Notes: a model not told the origin generated them from the letters alone. Positions 1 through 10,089 are shown, counted from the first letter of the stretch. The stretch: 64,000 bases of DNA from Janthinobacterium sp. 64 (GCF_002813325.1 NZ_PHUG01000001.1:806001-870000); one strand, 5' to 3'. A program made the numbers and translations.

Positions 1-1449
1 CGCATGCGCGAACTGAAAGACGTCACCCTGGCGGCCGAGCGGCTTGCCAACCAGCAGGCCATAGCATTGGGCCAGGTGCATGCCGACGTGTATGCGAAGA
101 TCGCCATCGCCGCCAGCCTGACGGACGAGCAATTCAAGCAATTCGGCGCGCAAACGGATGGCCAGCTGAACGCCATCGCGCAAGGCTTGAAGGAACTGCA
201 GAAATTCTCGGGCGCCACCACGGAGGCGGGCCAGGCGCTGCCCGGCGTCGAACGCTACCGGGCCAGCGTGGCGCAGGCGCTCGACCTGGCCTCGATGGAC
301 CCGAATACGGGCGTGGCAGCAATGCAAAATGCCGCCACGCACTACCAGCAAGTGCGCGGGCAGCTGCGCCAGGTGCTGCTCAATCTTGACCAGCGCACGG
401 TTGTTGCCTTGCAGGAAACAAAAAATGCGGGCCAGCGCGCCGGCTGGCTGTCGCTGGGCACCATGGCCATCGGCTTTGCCTTGCTGGCCCTGATCGCCAC
501 CTGGGTGGCCCGTTCCGTCGTGCGTCCCATCGATGAGGCTTGCCGCGCCGCCGAAAGCCTGGCTGCGGGCGACCTGACCATGCGCATCGATGCCCGGGGC
601 GACGACGAGGTGGGCAAGCTGTCGCGGGCGCTGGCCACCGTGGTGAAAAACTGGAATACTTTATTGGGCGAAATACGCCAGGCGGGCTCCACCATCACGG
701 TGGAAGCGAGTGAAATCGCGCTCGGCAATGCGGACTTGTCGGCCCGCACGGAGTCGCAAGCTCATTCTTTGCAGGAAACGGCCACGTCCATGCATGCCTT
801 GACCGATACCGTGCGCGAAAACGCCAGCCATGCGCACCAGGCCAACCAGATGGTGCTGTCGACCTCGAACGTGGCGCTGGAAGGCGGCCGCGTGGTGGGC
901 CAGGTGGTCGAAACGATGGGCTCGATCAAGGCCAGTTCCGGGCGCATCGTCGATATCATCGCCGTCATCGACGGCATCGCGTTCCAGACCAATATCCTCG
1001 CCTTGAACGCGGCCGTGGAAGCGGCGCGCGCGGGCGAACAGGGGCGCGGTTTTGCCGTCGTCGCCACCGAAGTGCGGGGCCTGGCGCAGCGCTCGGCCAC
1101 GGCGGCGCGCGAAATCAAGCAGCTGATCGAGGATTCCGTGGCCAGGATAGAAACGGGCAGCGAGCTGGCCGACAGCGCCGGGCGCACCATGGGCGATATT
1201 GTCGCCTCCGTCCACCAGGTGACGGAAATCATGAACGACATCACGGCGGCCAGCCAGCGCCAGAGCAAGGGCATCGAGGAAGTCAACAATGCCATCACGG
1301 AAATGGATGAATTGACGCAGCGCAATGCCGCCCTGGTCGAGCAATCGGCGGCCGCCGCGCAAAGCATGCAAGACCAGGCGCATGATTTATTGCGCGTGGT
1401 TGACGCCTTCCGCCTCGGTGATGGCGGCCCGCCGCTGCTGCCGCGTTAG
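1..1449 (+). CDS. Methyl-accepting chemotaxis protein, 5'-truncated by the window edge
   Basis: Inner-membrane chemoreceptor that passes ligand binding to CheA/CheW. The frame is open to the left edge, so the cytoplasmic start and first membrane helix are missing. What remains is a helical periplasmic four-helix-bundle-like region (to about residue 145), one transmembrane helix (about 148-168), a HAMP segment ([20 protein letters not shown]) and a full signalling domain whose hairpin tip contains [20 protein letters not shown]. This is the Tsr/Tar-like class common in Burkholderiales. There is no C-terminal CheR-docking pentapeptide; the protein ends GGPPLLPR. The stop overlaps the 3' end of the convergent next gene by 4 bp. 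The ligand cannot be inferred. Confidence 0.93.
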   Translation, partial: RMRELKDVTLAAERLANQQAIALGQVHADVYAKIAIAASLTDEQFKQFGAQTDGQLNAIAQGLKELQKFSGATTEAGQALPGVERYRASVAQALDLASMDPNTGVAAMQNAATHYQQVRGQLRQVLLNLDQRTVVALQETKNAGQRAGWLSLGTMAIGFALLALIATWVARSVVRPIDEACRAAESLAAGDLTMRIDARGDDEVGKLSRALATVVKNWNTLLGEIRQAGSTITVEASEIALGNADLSARTESQAHSLQETATSMHALTDTVRENASHAHQANQMVLSTSNVALEGGRVVGQVVETMGSIKASSGRIVDIIAVIDGIAFQTNILALNAAVEAARAGEQGRGFAVVATEVRGLAQRSATAAREIKQLIEDSVARIETGSELADSAGRTMGDIVASVHQVTEIMNDITAASQRQSKGIEEVNNAITEMDELTQRNAALVEQSAAAAQSMQDQAHDLLRVVDAFRLGDGGPPLLPR

Positions 1450-2516
1450 CGCAAGTCGGGCCTGGCGGCCTTGGCGCAGGCGACCATCTTGTCGCCTGCT
1501 TGCGCCAGAGCCGGATCGGCGTCCGTCTGCAGGCGCGTGCCTACGCTGTACTGGTCGGCATAACTGCCGCGCATGGCGGCATAGGCATACACCTGGTCTT
1601 GTCCGCCCTTGCCCGCGCCGTAATCGACGGCCGCATAGCCGATGTTTAACAGGCTGTACAACGCGCCGATCTGCTGCTTGTGCAGCCATTCCATCAATTG
1701 CACGATGCGGTATTGTTCAAGGTAGCTCAGCTCGCTGACATTGCGACCGGCCAGCGCGTAATACAATTCGGTGCGGGCCATCCAGTTGCCCTTGGCGGCC
1801 GCCGCCACCAGCGCATCCCAGGCGGGGCCGCCGCGCTCAAGCTGCGATTGGCGCGCCGTGGCGGACCAGGCATCGACGGCGGCCTGCTGCGGCAAGGAGC
1901 CATAGGACGCAGGCGCGCGGCAGACGAACTGGCGTACATCGGCCCCGCCCGCCTTGATATCCTTGCTGATCTGGCCCTGGATCCTGTCGACCAATCCCAG
2001 CAAGCGCATGCCATAGTCATCCATCGACCAAGCGGCGGGCAGGCGCCCCAGCCAGGCCAGTTCGTCCTGGTTGGCCCTGGCCGCCACGGCATACGCCTCG
2101 GCCTTGACTTGCAGTTGCGCTTGCGTCTTCTTCAGCAGCAACTTGGCCGCATCCTGCTCGATATCGTAGCGGCTGGCACTCTGCATCAATTGCGCGCATT
2201 TCTGCAGGGCGGCTGGCTCGCCTTGCCAGCATTTGGCCGGCACGGCCATATTCCAGCGCATGCTGACTGTTTCCAGAACGTAATTTTCTTCGCCTTCGGC
2301 CGGCTTCACGAAGGCCCGCCCTTCCTCGTTCGTCAAGCCTTTGATCAGTTGCCGGCCGCCGGCCGTGCTCCAGGTATAGGGATCGTCCGTGCGCGGCACG
2401 CCAGGCACGCTGTACAGGGTCAGGTAGAAGGCGGATTGGGCTTGCTCGGCGGCATGAGCCAGCGGAGATAGCAGGGAAAGTGTCAATAAAGTACTTTTAG
2501 AAAACAATGCTGGCAT
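1446..2516 (-). CDS. Secreted protein of unknown function (356 aa)
   Basis: Begins with a Sec signal peptide ([22 protein letters not shown], cleavage expected after AHA), so it is exported. The mature part is about 330 residues, mostly helical and Ala/Gln rich, with four well-spaced cysteines that could form disulfides. The C-terminal third ([23 protein letters not shown], shown here broken: [12 protein letters not shown] then [11 protein letters not shown]) has the feel of Sel1/TPR-like helical repeats, but I cannot place it in a family. It begins 13 bp after the cadR stop on the same strand, so cotranscription with cadR is possible although no clear ribosome binding site is visible. It converges on the chemoreceptor gene with a 4-bp overlap. 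Confidence 0.75.
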   Translation of the reverse strand: MPALFSKSTLLTLSLLSPLAHAAEQAQSAFYLTLYSVPGVPRTDDPYTWSTAGGRQLIKGLTNEEGRAFVKPAEGEENYVLETVSMRWNMAVPAKCWQGEPAALQKCAQLMQSASRYDIEQDAAKLLLKKTQAQLQVKAEAYAVAARANQDELAWLGRLPAAWSMDDYGMRLLGLVDRIQGQISKDIKAGGADVRQFVCRAPASYGSLPQQAAVDAWSATARQSQLERGGPAWDALVAAAAKGNWMARTELYYALAGRNVSELSYLEQYRIVQLMEWLHKQQIGALYSLLNIGYAAVDYGAGKGGQDQVYAYAAMRGSYADQYSVGTRLQTDADPALAQAGDKMVACAKAARPDLR

Positions 2517-2529
2517 GAAGGTAGATAGA

Positions 2530-2961
2530 TTAGTGAAGTTCGGTATGACAGGCGCAGTCGTGGCCGCTGGCAGCTTCGGACAGGTTTTGCAAAATCGCGC
2601 AGTCTTGCGACGGCTGCGGCTGGTCGCACTGGTGGCGCAGGGTCACCAGTTGCTGCTGCAGGGTTTGCAAATTCGCCATTTGCTCGGCGATGCGCAGGAT
2701 ATGGTGGTCGAGCAACTCATTGACGCTCTGGCAGCCTTCGGCCGGGTTGTTCTTAAATTCCAGCAAGGCGCGGATATCGGTCAAGCCGATCTGCAGCGAG
2801 CGGCAATGGCGGATGAATTGCAGCCGTTCCTGGTGTTCTTCGCGGTACTCGCGGTAGCCGGCGCTGTTGCGCCCCGGTTCCTGCAGCAAACCCGCCTTTT
2901 CATAGTAACGCACGGTTTCCACGTCACAATCTGTCCGTTTGGCCAGTTCTCCGATACGCAT
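2530..2961 (-). CDS. cadR: MerR-family Cd(II)/Pb(II)-responsive regulator CadR
   Basis: Metal-sensing activator of the divergent efflux ATPase gene. 143 aa, the normal CadR/PbrR length. The N-terminal winged helix starts MRIGELAKRTDCDVETVRYY, typical of MerR proteins, followed by a long dimerisation helix. Metal-binding cysteines are in the CadR/PbrR arrangement: C77 at the start of the dimer helix, and C112 and C121 near the C-terminus. A further Cys/His tail (HDCACHTELH) resembles the second metal site described for CadR. The gene is divergent from cadA across about 100 bp that holds the operator. CadR/PbrR rather than ZntR is favoured by the cysteine pattern, but exact metal specificity is inference. 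Confidence 0.92.
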   Translation of the reverse strand: MRIGELAKRTDCDVETVRYYEKAGLLQEPGRNSAGYREYREEHQERLQFIRHCRSLQIGLTDIRALLEFKNNPAEGCQSVNELLDHHILRIAEQMANLQTLQQQLVTLRHQCDQPQPSQDCAILQNLSEAASGHDCACHTELH

Positions 2962-2996
2962 GGCATCCCCTTTTCATTCTTTCGTGCACATTCCGC

Positions 2997-3028
2997 TTGA
3001 CCCTGTAGCGGCTACAGGGTTTCTAATG
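2997..3028 (+). promoter_or_regulatory. CadR operator/promoter of cadA (MerR-type, long spacer)
   Basis: The -35 TTGACC (2997-3002) is followed by a perfect 9-bp-arm dyad, ACCCTGTAG (3000-3008) and CTACAGGGT (3012-3020), with centre CGG. A -10 candidate lies at 3022-3028 (TCTAAT or CTAATG). The spacer is therefore 19-20 bp, the over-long spacing that MerR-family activators untwist when metal-bound. Sequence and layout match CadR/ZntR/PbrR operators. Confidence 0.9.
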
Positions 3029-3060
3029 GAAGCATACACGAAACCGGAAGGACGAATGCG

Positions 3061-5346
3061 ATGCCGCACGATAGCCACGATCATACCCACGAGCACAAGC
3101 ATGACCACAAACACGACCATGAGCACGCGCCCAAGGCCGCCAGTTGCTGTTCCAGCCAGCATGCGTGCTCGTCCACGCCTGCCGCCCCATCCAGCCCAGC
3201 CTTGCCCAGCGCAGCCATCGCCGGCGCGAGCACGGCCAAATACCGTATCGCCAACATGGATTGCCCCACGGAAGAACGGCTGATCCGCAACAAGCTGGGC
3301 AATATGGCTGGCGTCGTGGGCCTCGATTTCAACCTGATGAACCGCGTGCTCGACGTGCACCACACGCTGCCGACACTGGCCACGGTGGAAGCGGCCCTGC
3401 ACGGCATCGGCATGGAAGCGATCCCCATGGCAGCGGACGCCGCCGTTGCGCGCGACCCGAACGAAGGCAGCCTGAGCACTCTGCAAAAAGGCTTGCTGGT
3501 CGTCTCCGGCTTGGCCGCCGCGGCCGCCGAAGCGCTGGCGTGGACGACGCATGAAGACAGTTCGCCCCTCGTCGTCGCCCTGGCCCTGCTGTCGATTGCC
3601 ACGGGCGGCTGGCCAACCCTGAAAAAGGGCTGGATTGCCCTGAAAACGTTCACGCTGAACATCAATTTCCTGATGAGCCTGGCGGTTTTCGGCGCAGTCG
3701 CCATCGGCCAGTGGCCGGAAGCGGCCATGGTCATCTTCCTGTTCGCCATCGCCGAGCTGATCGAAGGCTTGTCGCTGAACCGGGCGCGCAACGCCGTGCA
3801 CAGCCTGATGCAGCTGGCGCCCGACACGGCGACAGTGGCCGACGCCAGCGGCGCCTGGCAGCCAGTACCCGTCGCCACGGTGGCCATCGGCACCCTGATG
3901 CGCGTGAAACCGGGCGAGCGCATCGCCCTCGACGGCATCGTGCAAAGCGGCGAATCGTCCGTCAACCAGGCGCCGATCACCGGTGAAAGCATGCCGGTGG
4001 ACAAGGCCGTGGGCGACGTCGTGTATGCGGGCACCATCAATGAACGGGGCTTGCTCGACGTCACAGTCACAGCCAACAGCGGCAACAGCACCCTGGCGAA
4101 AATCGTCAAGGTGATCGAGGAAACCCAGGGCAAGCAGGCGCCCACGCAGCGCTTTGTCGACAATTTTGCCCGCTACTACACGCCCGCCGTGGTCGTGTTT
4201 GCCATTCTGGTCGCGGTGCTGCCGCCTTTGCTGCTGGGCCAGCCCTTCATGGCCTGGGTCTACAAGGCGCTGGTGATGCTGGTCATCGCCTGCCCCTGTG
4301 CGCTGGTCATTTCCACGCCCGTGACCGTCGTCAGCGGCCTGACGGCGGCCGCGCGCCGTGGCATTTTAGTGAAAGGCGGGCAATTCCTGGAAACCGGTTA
4401 TCGGATCAAGGCCATCGCCGTCGACAAGACGGGCACCTTGACCATGGGCAAACCAGCCGTGACGGACGTGGTGGCCTTGGACGGCAGCGAGCGTGACGCC
4501 ATCTTGCTGCTGGCCGCCAGCCTCGACGCCAATTCCGCCCACCCGCTGGCCGCCGCCATCGTCAAGGCGGGGCCGCCCGCCGGCAGCCACTTGCCCGTGA
4601 CCCAGTTTGCTGCCCTGCATGGGCGCGGCGTGCAAGGCACTATCGATGGCCAGACGTATTACCTGGGCAATGCCCGCCTGATGACGGAATTGAAGCTCTT
4701 GACGCCGGCACTGCAGGCGATTCTGGCGCGCTTGGAACAGCAAGCGTACACGGCCATGGTGCTGGCCAGCCCGGCCGGCGCGCTGGGCGTGATCGCCGTG
4801 GCCGACGTGCTGCGTCCGACGGCGGCGTCCGCCATTGCCAGATTGAATGCGCTGGGCGTCACCACCGTGATGCTGACGGGAGACAACTTGCTGACGGCGC
4901 AGCGCATCGGTGCCGAAGTCGGTGTCAGCCTGCTCAAAGCGGAGTTGCTGCCGGAAAACAAGCTCGATGAAATCAAGGCCTTGCAGCAGCAATTCGGCGT
5001 GGTGGCCATGCTCGGTGACGGCGTCAACGACGCCCCGGCCCTGGCGCAGGCCGACATCGGCTTTGCCATGGGCGCGGCCGGCAGCGACACGGCCATCGAA
5101 ACGGCGGACGTGGCCCTGATGGATGATGAACTGGGCAAGTTGCCTGAATTCATCAGCCTGAGCCAGCGCACGCGCAGCATCCTCGTGCAAAACATCAGCT
5201 TTGCCATCGGCATCAAGGCCGTGTTCTTCGGCCTGGCCCTGGCCGGCATGGCGACCCTGTGGATGGCCGTGTTCGCCGACGTGGGCGCCAGCCTGCTGGT
5301 GGTGGCCAACGGCTTGCGCTTGTTGCGCAACAGCAAGCAGGTATAG
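3061..5346 (+). CDS. cadA: Cd2+/Zn2+/Pb2+-exporting P1B-type ATPase
   Basis: Inner-membrane pump that exports soft divalent metals at the cost of ATP. 761 aa. Visible features: a His-rich N-terminus (residues 5-22 are mainly HD/HK repeats) followed by CC and HAC; an HMA domain with the variant metal motif MDCPTEE (C68, E71, E72); actuator TGES (307-310); membrane CPC metal site (411-413); phosphorylation site DKTGT (D455); HP motif (H494-P495); and hinge GDGVND (652-657). CPC and DCPTEE place it in the Zn/Cd/Pb group, not the Cu group. A GGAAGGA ribosome binding site precedes the start. Divergent from cadR and controlled by the dyad at 2997-3028. Confidence 0.95.
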   Translation: MPHDSHDHTHEHKHDHKHDHEHAPKAASCCSSQHACSSTPAAPSSPALPSAAIAGASTAKYRIANMDCPTEERLIRNKLGNMAGVVGLDFNLMNRVLDVHHTLPTLATVEAALHGIGMEAIPMAADAAVARDPNEGSLSTLQKGLLVVSGLAAAAAEALAWTTHEDSSPLVVALALLSIATGGWPTLKKGWIALKTFTLNINFLMSLAVFGAVAIGQWPEAAMVIFLFAIAELIEGLSLNRARNAVHSLMQLAPDTATVADASGAWQPVPVATVAIGTLMRVKPGERIALDGIVQSGESSVNQAPITGESMPVDKAVGDVVYAGTINERGLLDVTVTANSGNSTLAKIVKVIEETQGKQAPTQRFVDNFARYYTPAVVVFAILVAVLPPLLLGQPFMAWVYKALVMLVIACPCALVISTPVTVVSGLTAAARRGILVKGGQFLETGYRIKAIAVDKTGTLTMGKPAVTDVVALDGSERDAILLLAASLDANSAHPLAAAIVKAGPPAGSHLPVTQFAALHGRGVQGTIDGQTYYLGNARLMTELKLLTPALQAILARLEQQAYTAMVLASPAGALGVIAVADVLRPTAASAIARLNALGVTTVMLTGDNLLTAQRIGAEVGVSLLKAELLPENKLDEIKALQQQFGVVAMLGDGVNDAPALAQADIGFAMGAAGSDTAIETADVALMDDELGKLPEFISLSQRTRSILVQNISFAIGIKAVFFGLALAGMATLWMAVFADVGASLLVVANGLRLLRNSKQV

Positions 5347-5383
5347 TCTCGTCCAGAAATATTTCCATCTGGACAATTGCTGT

Positions 5384-5430
5384 AAAAAAACGCTACTTTG
5401 GCAGCTGTTCTCCACCGCCGCCAAAGTAGC
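5384..5430 (-). terminator. Rho-independent terminator for the FGE-like gene
   Basis: Read on the minus strand, an 11-bp stem (arms 5420-5430 and 5392-5402, GCTACTTTGGC with GCCAAAGTAGC) and a 17-nt loop are followed directly by a run of seven T (the A-run at 5384-5390). It lies about 115 bp past the stop of the leftward gene at 5546 and shields it from convergent cadA transcription. Confidence 0.8.
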
Positions 5431-5545
5431 CGATGACCTTCCTGCCCCGCCTGCTTTGAACTGGCCAGCCGGCGCTTTATCGCCGGGTATCCGCACAGGA
5501 TTGCACGCCGTCATTCCCCCGGACGTTGCTGCGCTGAGCAAGCCA

Positions 5546-6529
5546 TCAGTCTCGCGCTTGCCGCGCCGCTGCCAGCGCCGCGACAAAAGTGGCGTCGCCC
5601 TCGACGCACTGGCTGGCCGTGCAGCTACCCAGGTCCTCGGCAATGCGAAAACCTTCGCCCAGGCTGCTGGCATTGTCGCGCCCGCCATGCCCGCGCGCTG
5701 CGCTGCGCAGTACCTGGCGCGAGGACGAATAGCTGCCGCCCCGCGTGATGAAATAGTCGCCTTCCACCTCGCAACCGCTGCGCCAGGCCGACGCATCGGC
5801 GGGCGCGCCCCGGTAATCGGGATGCTGGCAATCGGCCACCCATTCCGCCACGTTGCCCATCATGTCGTGCAAGCCGTAGCCGTTGGGCGCATACATGCCC
5901 ACGACGGCCGTGTACTCGGCGCCGTCGTCGCAATCGGTGACCAGCATGTCGAGGCCGTGATCGCGCTGCGCAGCCGCCTTGAAACGCCGGTCCTTCATGT
6001 TGGCGTACTTGCATAATTGTTCAGGCGCGTCTCCGGACGAGTATGTCGTGCGGGTGCCGGCGCGCGCCGCGTATTCCCATTCCGCCTCGCTGGGCAGGCG
6101 GAATGGGCGCCCCGTTTCCCGCGCCAGCCATTGCGCATAGGCCGCCGCATCGTTCCAGCTCACGCACATGACGGGATGATAGTCCGTTGGCGCATGCGCG
6201 GGGGCGTCCCAGCCCGACGCCTTGAGCGCGATGCCGTCAGTGCGGTCGAATTCCCAGCATTCGCCAGCCGCCCGATAGCCTGTGGCGGCAACGAATTGCC
6301 GGAACTGCGCCACCGTCGTCTCGTATTTTGCCAGTCGGAATGCGGCCACGCGCACTTCGCGGGGCGGCCCTTCGGCCGGATTGTGGCTGCCGTCGCCGAT
6401 GCGCGGCTCCGTGCTGCCCATGATAAACACGCCGGCGGGAATACTGGCCATGGGCGGGAGGATGGGTGCGGCGGCGGCCTGGGCGCTGCAAAAGATGGCG
6501 CAGGCAACGATAAGTATGCTGTGCTTCAT
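5546..6529 (-). CDS. Secreted SUMF1/formylglycine-generating-enzyme family protein
   Basis: 327 aa. The start at 6529 is chosen because it gives a clean signal peptide (MKHSILIVACAIFCSAQAAAA) and an AGGAG site just upstream; an upstream in-frame extension lacks both. The body is an FGE-sulfatase fold: IPAGVFIMGS at the start, YETTVAQFRQFVAATGY, PVMCVSWNDAAAYAQWLA, FRLPSEAEWEYAARAG, GNVAEWVADC and RGGSYSS near the end. Family members oxidise a cysteine to formylglycine or act in other oxidative or binding roles. No sulfatase gene is adjacent, so the substrate is unknown. It could be a periplasmic activator or a non-catalytic relative. A terminator follows at 5384-5430. Confidence 0.88.
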   Translation of the reverse strand: MKHSILIVACAIFCSAQAAAAPILPPMASIPAGVFIMGSTEPRIGDGSHNPAEGPPREVRVAAFRLAKYETTVAQFRQFVAATGYRAAGECWEFDRTDGIALKASGWDAPAHAPTDYHPVMCVSWNDAAAYAQWLARETGRPFRLPSEAEWEYAARAGTRTTYSSGDAPEQLCKYANMKDRRFKAAAQRDHGLDMLVTDCDDGAEYTAVVGMYAPNGYGLHDMMGNVAEWVADCQHPDYRGAPADASAWRSGCEVEGDYFITRGGSYSSSRQVLRSAARGHGGRDNASSLGEGFRIAEDLGSCTASQCVEGDATFVAALAAARQARD

Positions 6530-6667
6530 GTGGCTCCTGTAATCGGTGGGTGGGAACACAGATTGACAGCCCGGCCAGCGGATGGCCGCACGCATGCGAC
6601 GAATCGACAATGGGGCCGATGAATGGCAAGCCATGTTCTGGTCAATCAGGCAAGGGGCCGCTACACT

Positions 6668-7828
6668 ATGCCCATGATCAGAAAAACGACTTTGCTACAG
6701 GGCTGGCGTTCACTATGGGAACTGCGCCCCCGGCACGATGTGTCCACCCTGACCCGCCTGCTGGTCGTTTCCCTGATCGGTGTCGCCCTGGCATTGGTCC
6801 TGATGACCATCGTCGCCATCTTCGGCCGGGTCGACCGGCCGCTCTGGTGGTGGGCATCGTTGCTGCCGAACATCGGCATCTGCCTGTGCATCGTGCATAC
6901 CCTGTTTGGCGTGCTGCGCCTGGCCGGGCGCTGCCTGCCGGCGCCGCTCGTCGAGCGCATGTCGAACGTGCGCGACCTGCGCGCCGGCATGGTGCTGGGC
7001 GCGCTGTCCCTGGCGGCCATCATCCTGGGCATGAGCATCGGCTTTACCATCGTGCCAATACTGGTCGGTTTCAAGCTGTGGGGCATGTTCGTCTCGCTGC
7101 CCGCCGCGCTGACCAAGTTTGCCGTGTTCATCCTGTTTGTGATGGCGGCTAACTGGGCCTGGTGGCGTTCGCGCCTGCGCCAGCAGCAGCTGCAAAGCGA
7201 GGTGACGGATGCGCGCCTGCGCTTGCTGCAGGGACAGATCGAGCCGCACCTGTTGTTCAATACCCTGGCCAACATCCAGAGCCTGATGGACTACGATCCG
7301 CCGCGCGCGAAACGCATGCTGGAAACGTTTTCCGGCTACCTGCGCGCCAGCCTGTCGCAGCTGCGCCAGGGCGACAGCACGCTGGATGCGGAACTCGACA
7401 TGGCAAGCCAGTATCTGTGCTTGATGCAGATCCGCATGGAGGAGCGCCTGCGGTTCCGCATCGACGCCAGCGCGCAAGCGCGCCTGGCCAGCATGCCCAC
7501 GCTGATGCTGCAGCCGCTGGTCGAAAACGCGATCCAGCACGGACTGGCGCCCAGGCTGGACGGCGGCAGCGTCGTCGTGCATGCCGAGGTACGCGCGGGC
7601 CGCCTGGAAATCCGCGTGCTTGACGATGGCGCGGGCTTGACGGCCCCAGGCAAGCCACCGCGTCCGGGCAGCGGCATGGCGCTGGCCAATCTGCGCTCGC
7701 GCCTGCAGGCTCAGTTCGGCGCCGCCGCCAGCCTGAGCCTGCGTGAACGCGACAGCGGGCCTGGCGTCGAAGCCGTGCTGGAGCTGCCGTACCTGGGCGC
7801 CGGCTCCACAGTGCCGGCGGTCGCATGA
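6668..7828 (+). CDS. LytS/AlgZ-type membrane sensor histidine kinase
   Basis: 386 aa inner-membrane sensor. The N-terminal half has about four hydrophobic helices (roughly residues 28-50, 57-78, 98-122 and 126-148) with no large periplasmic domain. It is followed by a His_kinase domain of the LytS class, with the phosphoacceptor region QIEPHLLFNTLANIQSLMDY, and a GHKL ATPase with QPLVENAIQHGL and GSGMALANLRSRL. The start at 6668 has AGGGG 10 bp upstream; an in-frame ATG at 6674 is possible. It overlaps the response-regulator gene by 4 bp (ATGA), so the two are translationally coupled. The signal sensed is unknown. Confidence 0.92.
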   Translation: MPMIRKTTLLQGWRSLWELRPRHDVSTLTRLLVVSLIGVALALVLMTIVAIFGRVDRPLWWWASLLPNIGICLCIVHTLFGVLRLAGRCLPAPLVERMSNVRDLRAGMVLGALSLAAIILGMSIGFTIVPILVGFKLWGMFVSLPAALTKFAVFILFVMAANWAWWRSRLRQQQLQSEVTDARLRLLQGQIEPHLLFNTLANIQSLMDYDPPRAKRMLETFSGYLRASLSQLRQGDSTLDAELDMASQYLCLMQIRMEERLRFRIDASAQARLASMPTLMLQPLVENAIQHGLAPRLDGGSVVVHAEVRAGRLEIRVLDDGAGLTAPGKPPRPGSGMALANLRSRLQAQFGAAASLSLRERDSGPGVEAVLELPYLGAGSTVPAVA

Positions 7829-8577
7829 TGCGCGCCCTGATCGCGGACGATGAACCGCACCTGGCGCTCTACCTGCGTGACCAGCTGCTGGCCCTGTGGC
7901 CGGACTTGCAGATCATTCATATGGCGCGCAACGGCGTCGAGGCCGCCGCCTGCATCGCCGAGCTGGAACCCGATATCGCGTTTCTCGACATCCAGATGCC
8001 GGGACTGACCGGGCTGGAGGTAGCGCAAGGTATCGAAGGCCCAAGCCGCGTGGTATTCGTCACCGCCTACGACGAATTTGCGCTGCAAGCCTTTGAGCAC
8101 GCGGCGCTCGATTACGTCTTGAAACCCGTCACCACCGAACGGCTGGCTCGCACCGTGGCGCGCCTGCGTGCGGCGTCGGCCTTGCCCCCCGCCGGTGTGG
8201 CCATGGCGCAGGCGCTGCGGCAACTGACGGCCGCGCCCGGCCAGGCCCGCCCCCGGCTGCGCTACATACTCGCGTCCCGTGGCGAGCGCACGCACCACCT
8301 CGACGTGGCCAAGGTGCGCTTTTTCCATGCCGACGACAAGTACACGGTCGTTGCCAGCGTGGATGGCGAATTCCTGATCCGCACGCCCATCACGGAACTG
8401 GCGGCCCAGCTTGATCCGGAACAATTCTGGCAAGTGCACCGCTCCACCCTGATCAACCTGGCCTGGCTGGACGGCACGCGCCGCGACGACGCCAGCCGTC
8501 TGTTCCTGCGCATGCGCGGCCACGCGGGCGAGCTGCCCGTGAGCCGCGCCTTCGTGCACCTGTTCCGGGCCATGTAG
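7825..8577 (+). CDS. LytTR-family response regulator
   Basis: 250 aa partner of the upstream kinase. The receiver domain (1-120) has the acidic pair IADDE, phosphoacceptor FLDIQMPG, VVFVTAYDEFA and the lysine in YVLKPV. The C-terminal LytTR DNA-binding domain contains FFHADDKYTVV and the typical FWQVHRSTLINLAWLDG. Such regulators usually bind direct repeats upstream of secretion, adhesion or metabolite-uptake genes. The target here is unknown; no obvious client gene is adjacent. The start overlaps the kinase stop. Confidence 0.93.
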   Translation: MMRALIADDEPHLALYLRDQLLALWPDLQIIHMARNGVEAAACIAELEPDIAFLDIQMPGLTGLEVAQGIEGPSRVVFVTAYDEFALQAFEHAALDYVLKPVTTERLARTVARLRAASALPPAGVAMAQALRQLTAAPGQARPRLRYILASRGERTHHLDVAKVRFFHADDKYTVVASVDGEFLIRTPITELAAQLDPEQFWQVHRSTLINLAWLDGTRRDDASRLFLRMRGHAGELPVSRAFVHLFRAM

Positions 8578-8601
8578 CTCCGGCCACCAAGTCGCGCTGC
8601 A

Positions 8602-10089
8602 TCAAGCCACGCGGCGCGCCCGCAGGTGCAAGTGGCGGATGGTGGCTGCGGCCGCCATCAGGATGGCGGAAGCCGTGGCCAGCACGACAATAAACGCCTT
8701 GTCGAAGGCCGAGCGGGCCAGTTCCGACACTTGCAAGCCCAGTTCGGCCGGCAATTGCTCGGCGGCCAGCAGCGCCGCATCGAGCGTGTCATGGGCATTC
8801 GGCAACAGGCCCACGCTTTCCGGGATCACCAGGGTGGCGCTGTAGACGGCCGACAGAATCGTGCCCAGCACCGTCACGCCGATCACGGCGCCCAGCTCGT
8901 ACGATACTTCCTCGATCGAGGCGGCCATGCCGGCCTGTTGCGGCGCCACGTTGAGCATCACGGCGCTCGATGCGGCCGTCATGACGGCGCCCAGGCCCAG
9001 GCCCAGGATTACCAGGCTGGCCACTTGCGCCGAAACGGCGGCGTCATGCAGCGCCAGATACGCTGCCATGCCGATGCCGGACAGCAGCAGCGAACCCCAC
9101 AATACCTTGGCCTTGTCGGCGCGCGGCAGCATGAAACCGGTCAGCGGGCCCGCAAACACGGACGCCAGCGGCAGTGGCAACAGCAGCAGACCCGCTTCCA
9201 GCGGAGACAATTCACGCACCAGCTGCATGTGCTGGCTCAGCGCCAGTTCCATGCCGATCAGGGCGGCCGAGGCCACCATGGCGGCGGCCACGGCGCTGGA
9301 AAACGGCAGTTCGCGGAACAGGGCGAAGTCGATCAGCGGCTTGGCTTGCCGCTTCTGGCGGCGCACGAATTTCAGCATGAAGAAGGCGCCTACGGCGAAC
9401 GAGGCGGCGGCCAGCGCATACGACGGTTGCGACTTGCCCAGCTCCTTGATCGCATACACGCCACCAAGCAGACCCATCATGATTTGCAGGGAACCGATCA
9501 AATCCCACGGCTTGTCGCGGTTACCGGCCCGTTTCGGCAGGACGACGGCGGCCAGCACCAGGGTCAGCAGCACGATGGGCACGTTGATCAGGAAGACGGA
9601 ACCCCACCAGTAGTGTTCCATCAGGAAACCACCGAGCACGGGGCCAAACGCGGCGCCGCCCGAGGCAATTGCCGCCCATACGCCAATGGCGAACGAGCGC
9701 TCGCGGTTATCCGTAAAGGTCAGGCGGATGATGGACAAGGTGGCCGGCATCATCAAGGCGGCGCCGATGGCCAGCAGGATGCGGGCAAAGATCAGCCATT
9801 CCGGCGCGGGCGAAAACGCTGCGCACAACGAGGCGATGCCGAACACGGTCAGGCCGGCGAGGAAAACGGGTTTGTGGCTCAAACGGTCACCGAGGGTGCC
9901 GAGGCCGGGCAGCAGACCGGAGACGACCAGCGCGTAGACGTTGATGATCCACAGTTTTTGCGAAGAGGATGCCTGCAAGTCGCGCGTCAGCGCGGGCAAG
10001 GCGGTGTAGAGCACGGTCATGTCGACCACGATGAGGAACAAGGCGCTGGAGACGATGGCCAGCGTCAGCCATTTTTTCATTGGATGCAT
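8602..10089 (-). CDS. DHA2-family MFS multidrug exporter (14 TMS)
   Basis: 495 aa proton-driven drug efflux protein of the EmrB/QacA/SmvA group. Motif D1 (LFLIVVDMTVLYTALPAL) is in the first helix, motif A (GTLGDRLSHKPVF) is between helices 2 and 3, and antiporter motif C (GGAAFGPVLGGFL) is in helix 5; hydrophobicity supports 14 helices. The start at 10089 (MHPMKKW) places helix 1 at the N-terminus as in homologues; a longer frame to 10179 adds 30 unrelated residues. A second ATG at 10080 is possible. The SmvA-like sequence suggests quaternary ammonium or dye substrates, which is inference. No dedicated regulator sits next to it; the nearest is a LysR gene 0.8 kb away. Confidence 0.9.
   Translation of the reverse strand: MHPMKKWLTLAIVSSALFLIVVDMTVLYTALPALTRDLQASSSQKLWIINVYALVVSGLLPGLGTLGDRLSHKPVFLAGLTVFGIASLCAAFSPAPEWLIFARILLAIGAALMMPATLSIIRLTFTDNRERSFAIGVWAAIASGGAAFGPVLGGFLMEHYWWGSVFLINVPIVLLTLVLAAVVLPKRAGNRDKPWDLIGSLQIMMGLLGGVYAIKELGKSQPSYALAAASFAVGAFFMLKFVRRQKRQAKPLIDFALFRELPFSSAVAAAMVASAALIGMELALSQHMQLVRELSPLEAGLLLLPLPLASVFAGPLTGFMLPRADKAKVLWGSLLLSGIGMAAYLALHDAAVSAQVASLVILGLGLGAVMTAASSAVMLNVAPQQAGMAASIEEVSYELGAVIGVTVLGTILSAVYSATLVIPESVGLLPNAHDTLDAALLAAEQLPAELGLQVSELARSAFDKAFIVVLATASAILMAAAATIRHLHLRARRVA

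Noticed and set aside
3091..3126. Short direct repeats in the cadA 5' end
   Set aside because: They encode the His-rich metal-binding N-terminus and need no separate explanation.
5351..5374. Hairpin GTCCAGA/TCTGGAC just after cadA
   Set aside because: Only a 7-bp stem with a 10-nt loop and no T-tract on the plus strand; too weak to call a terminator.
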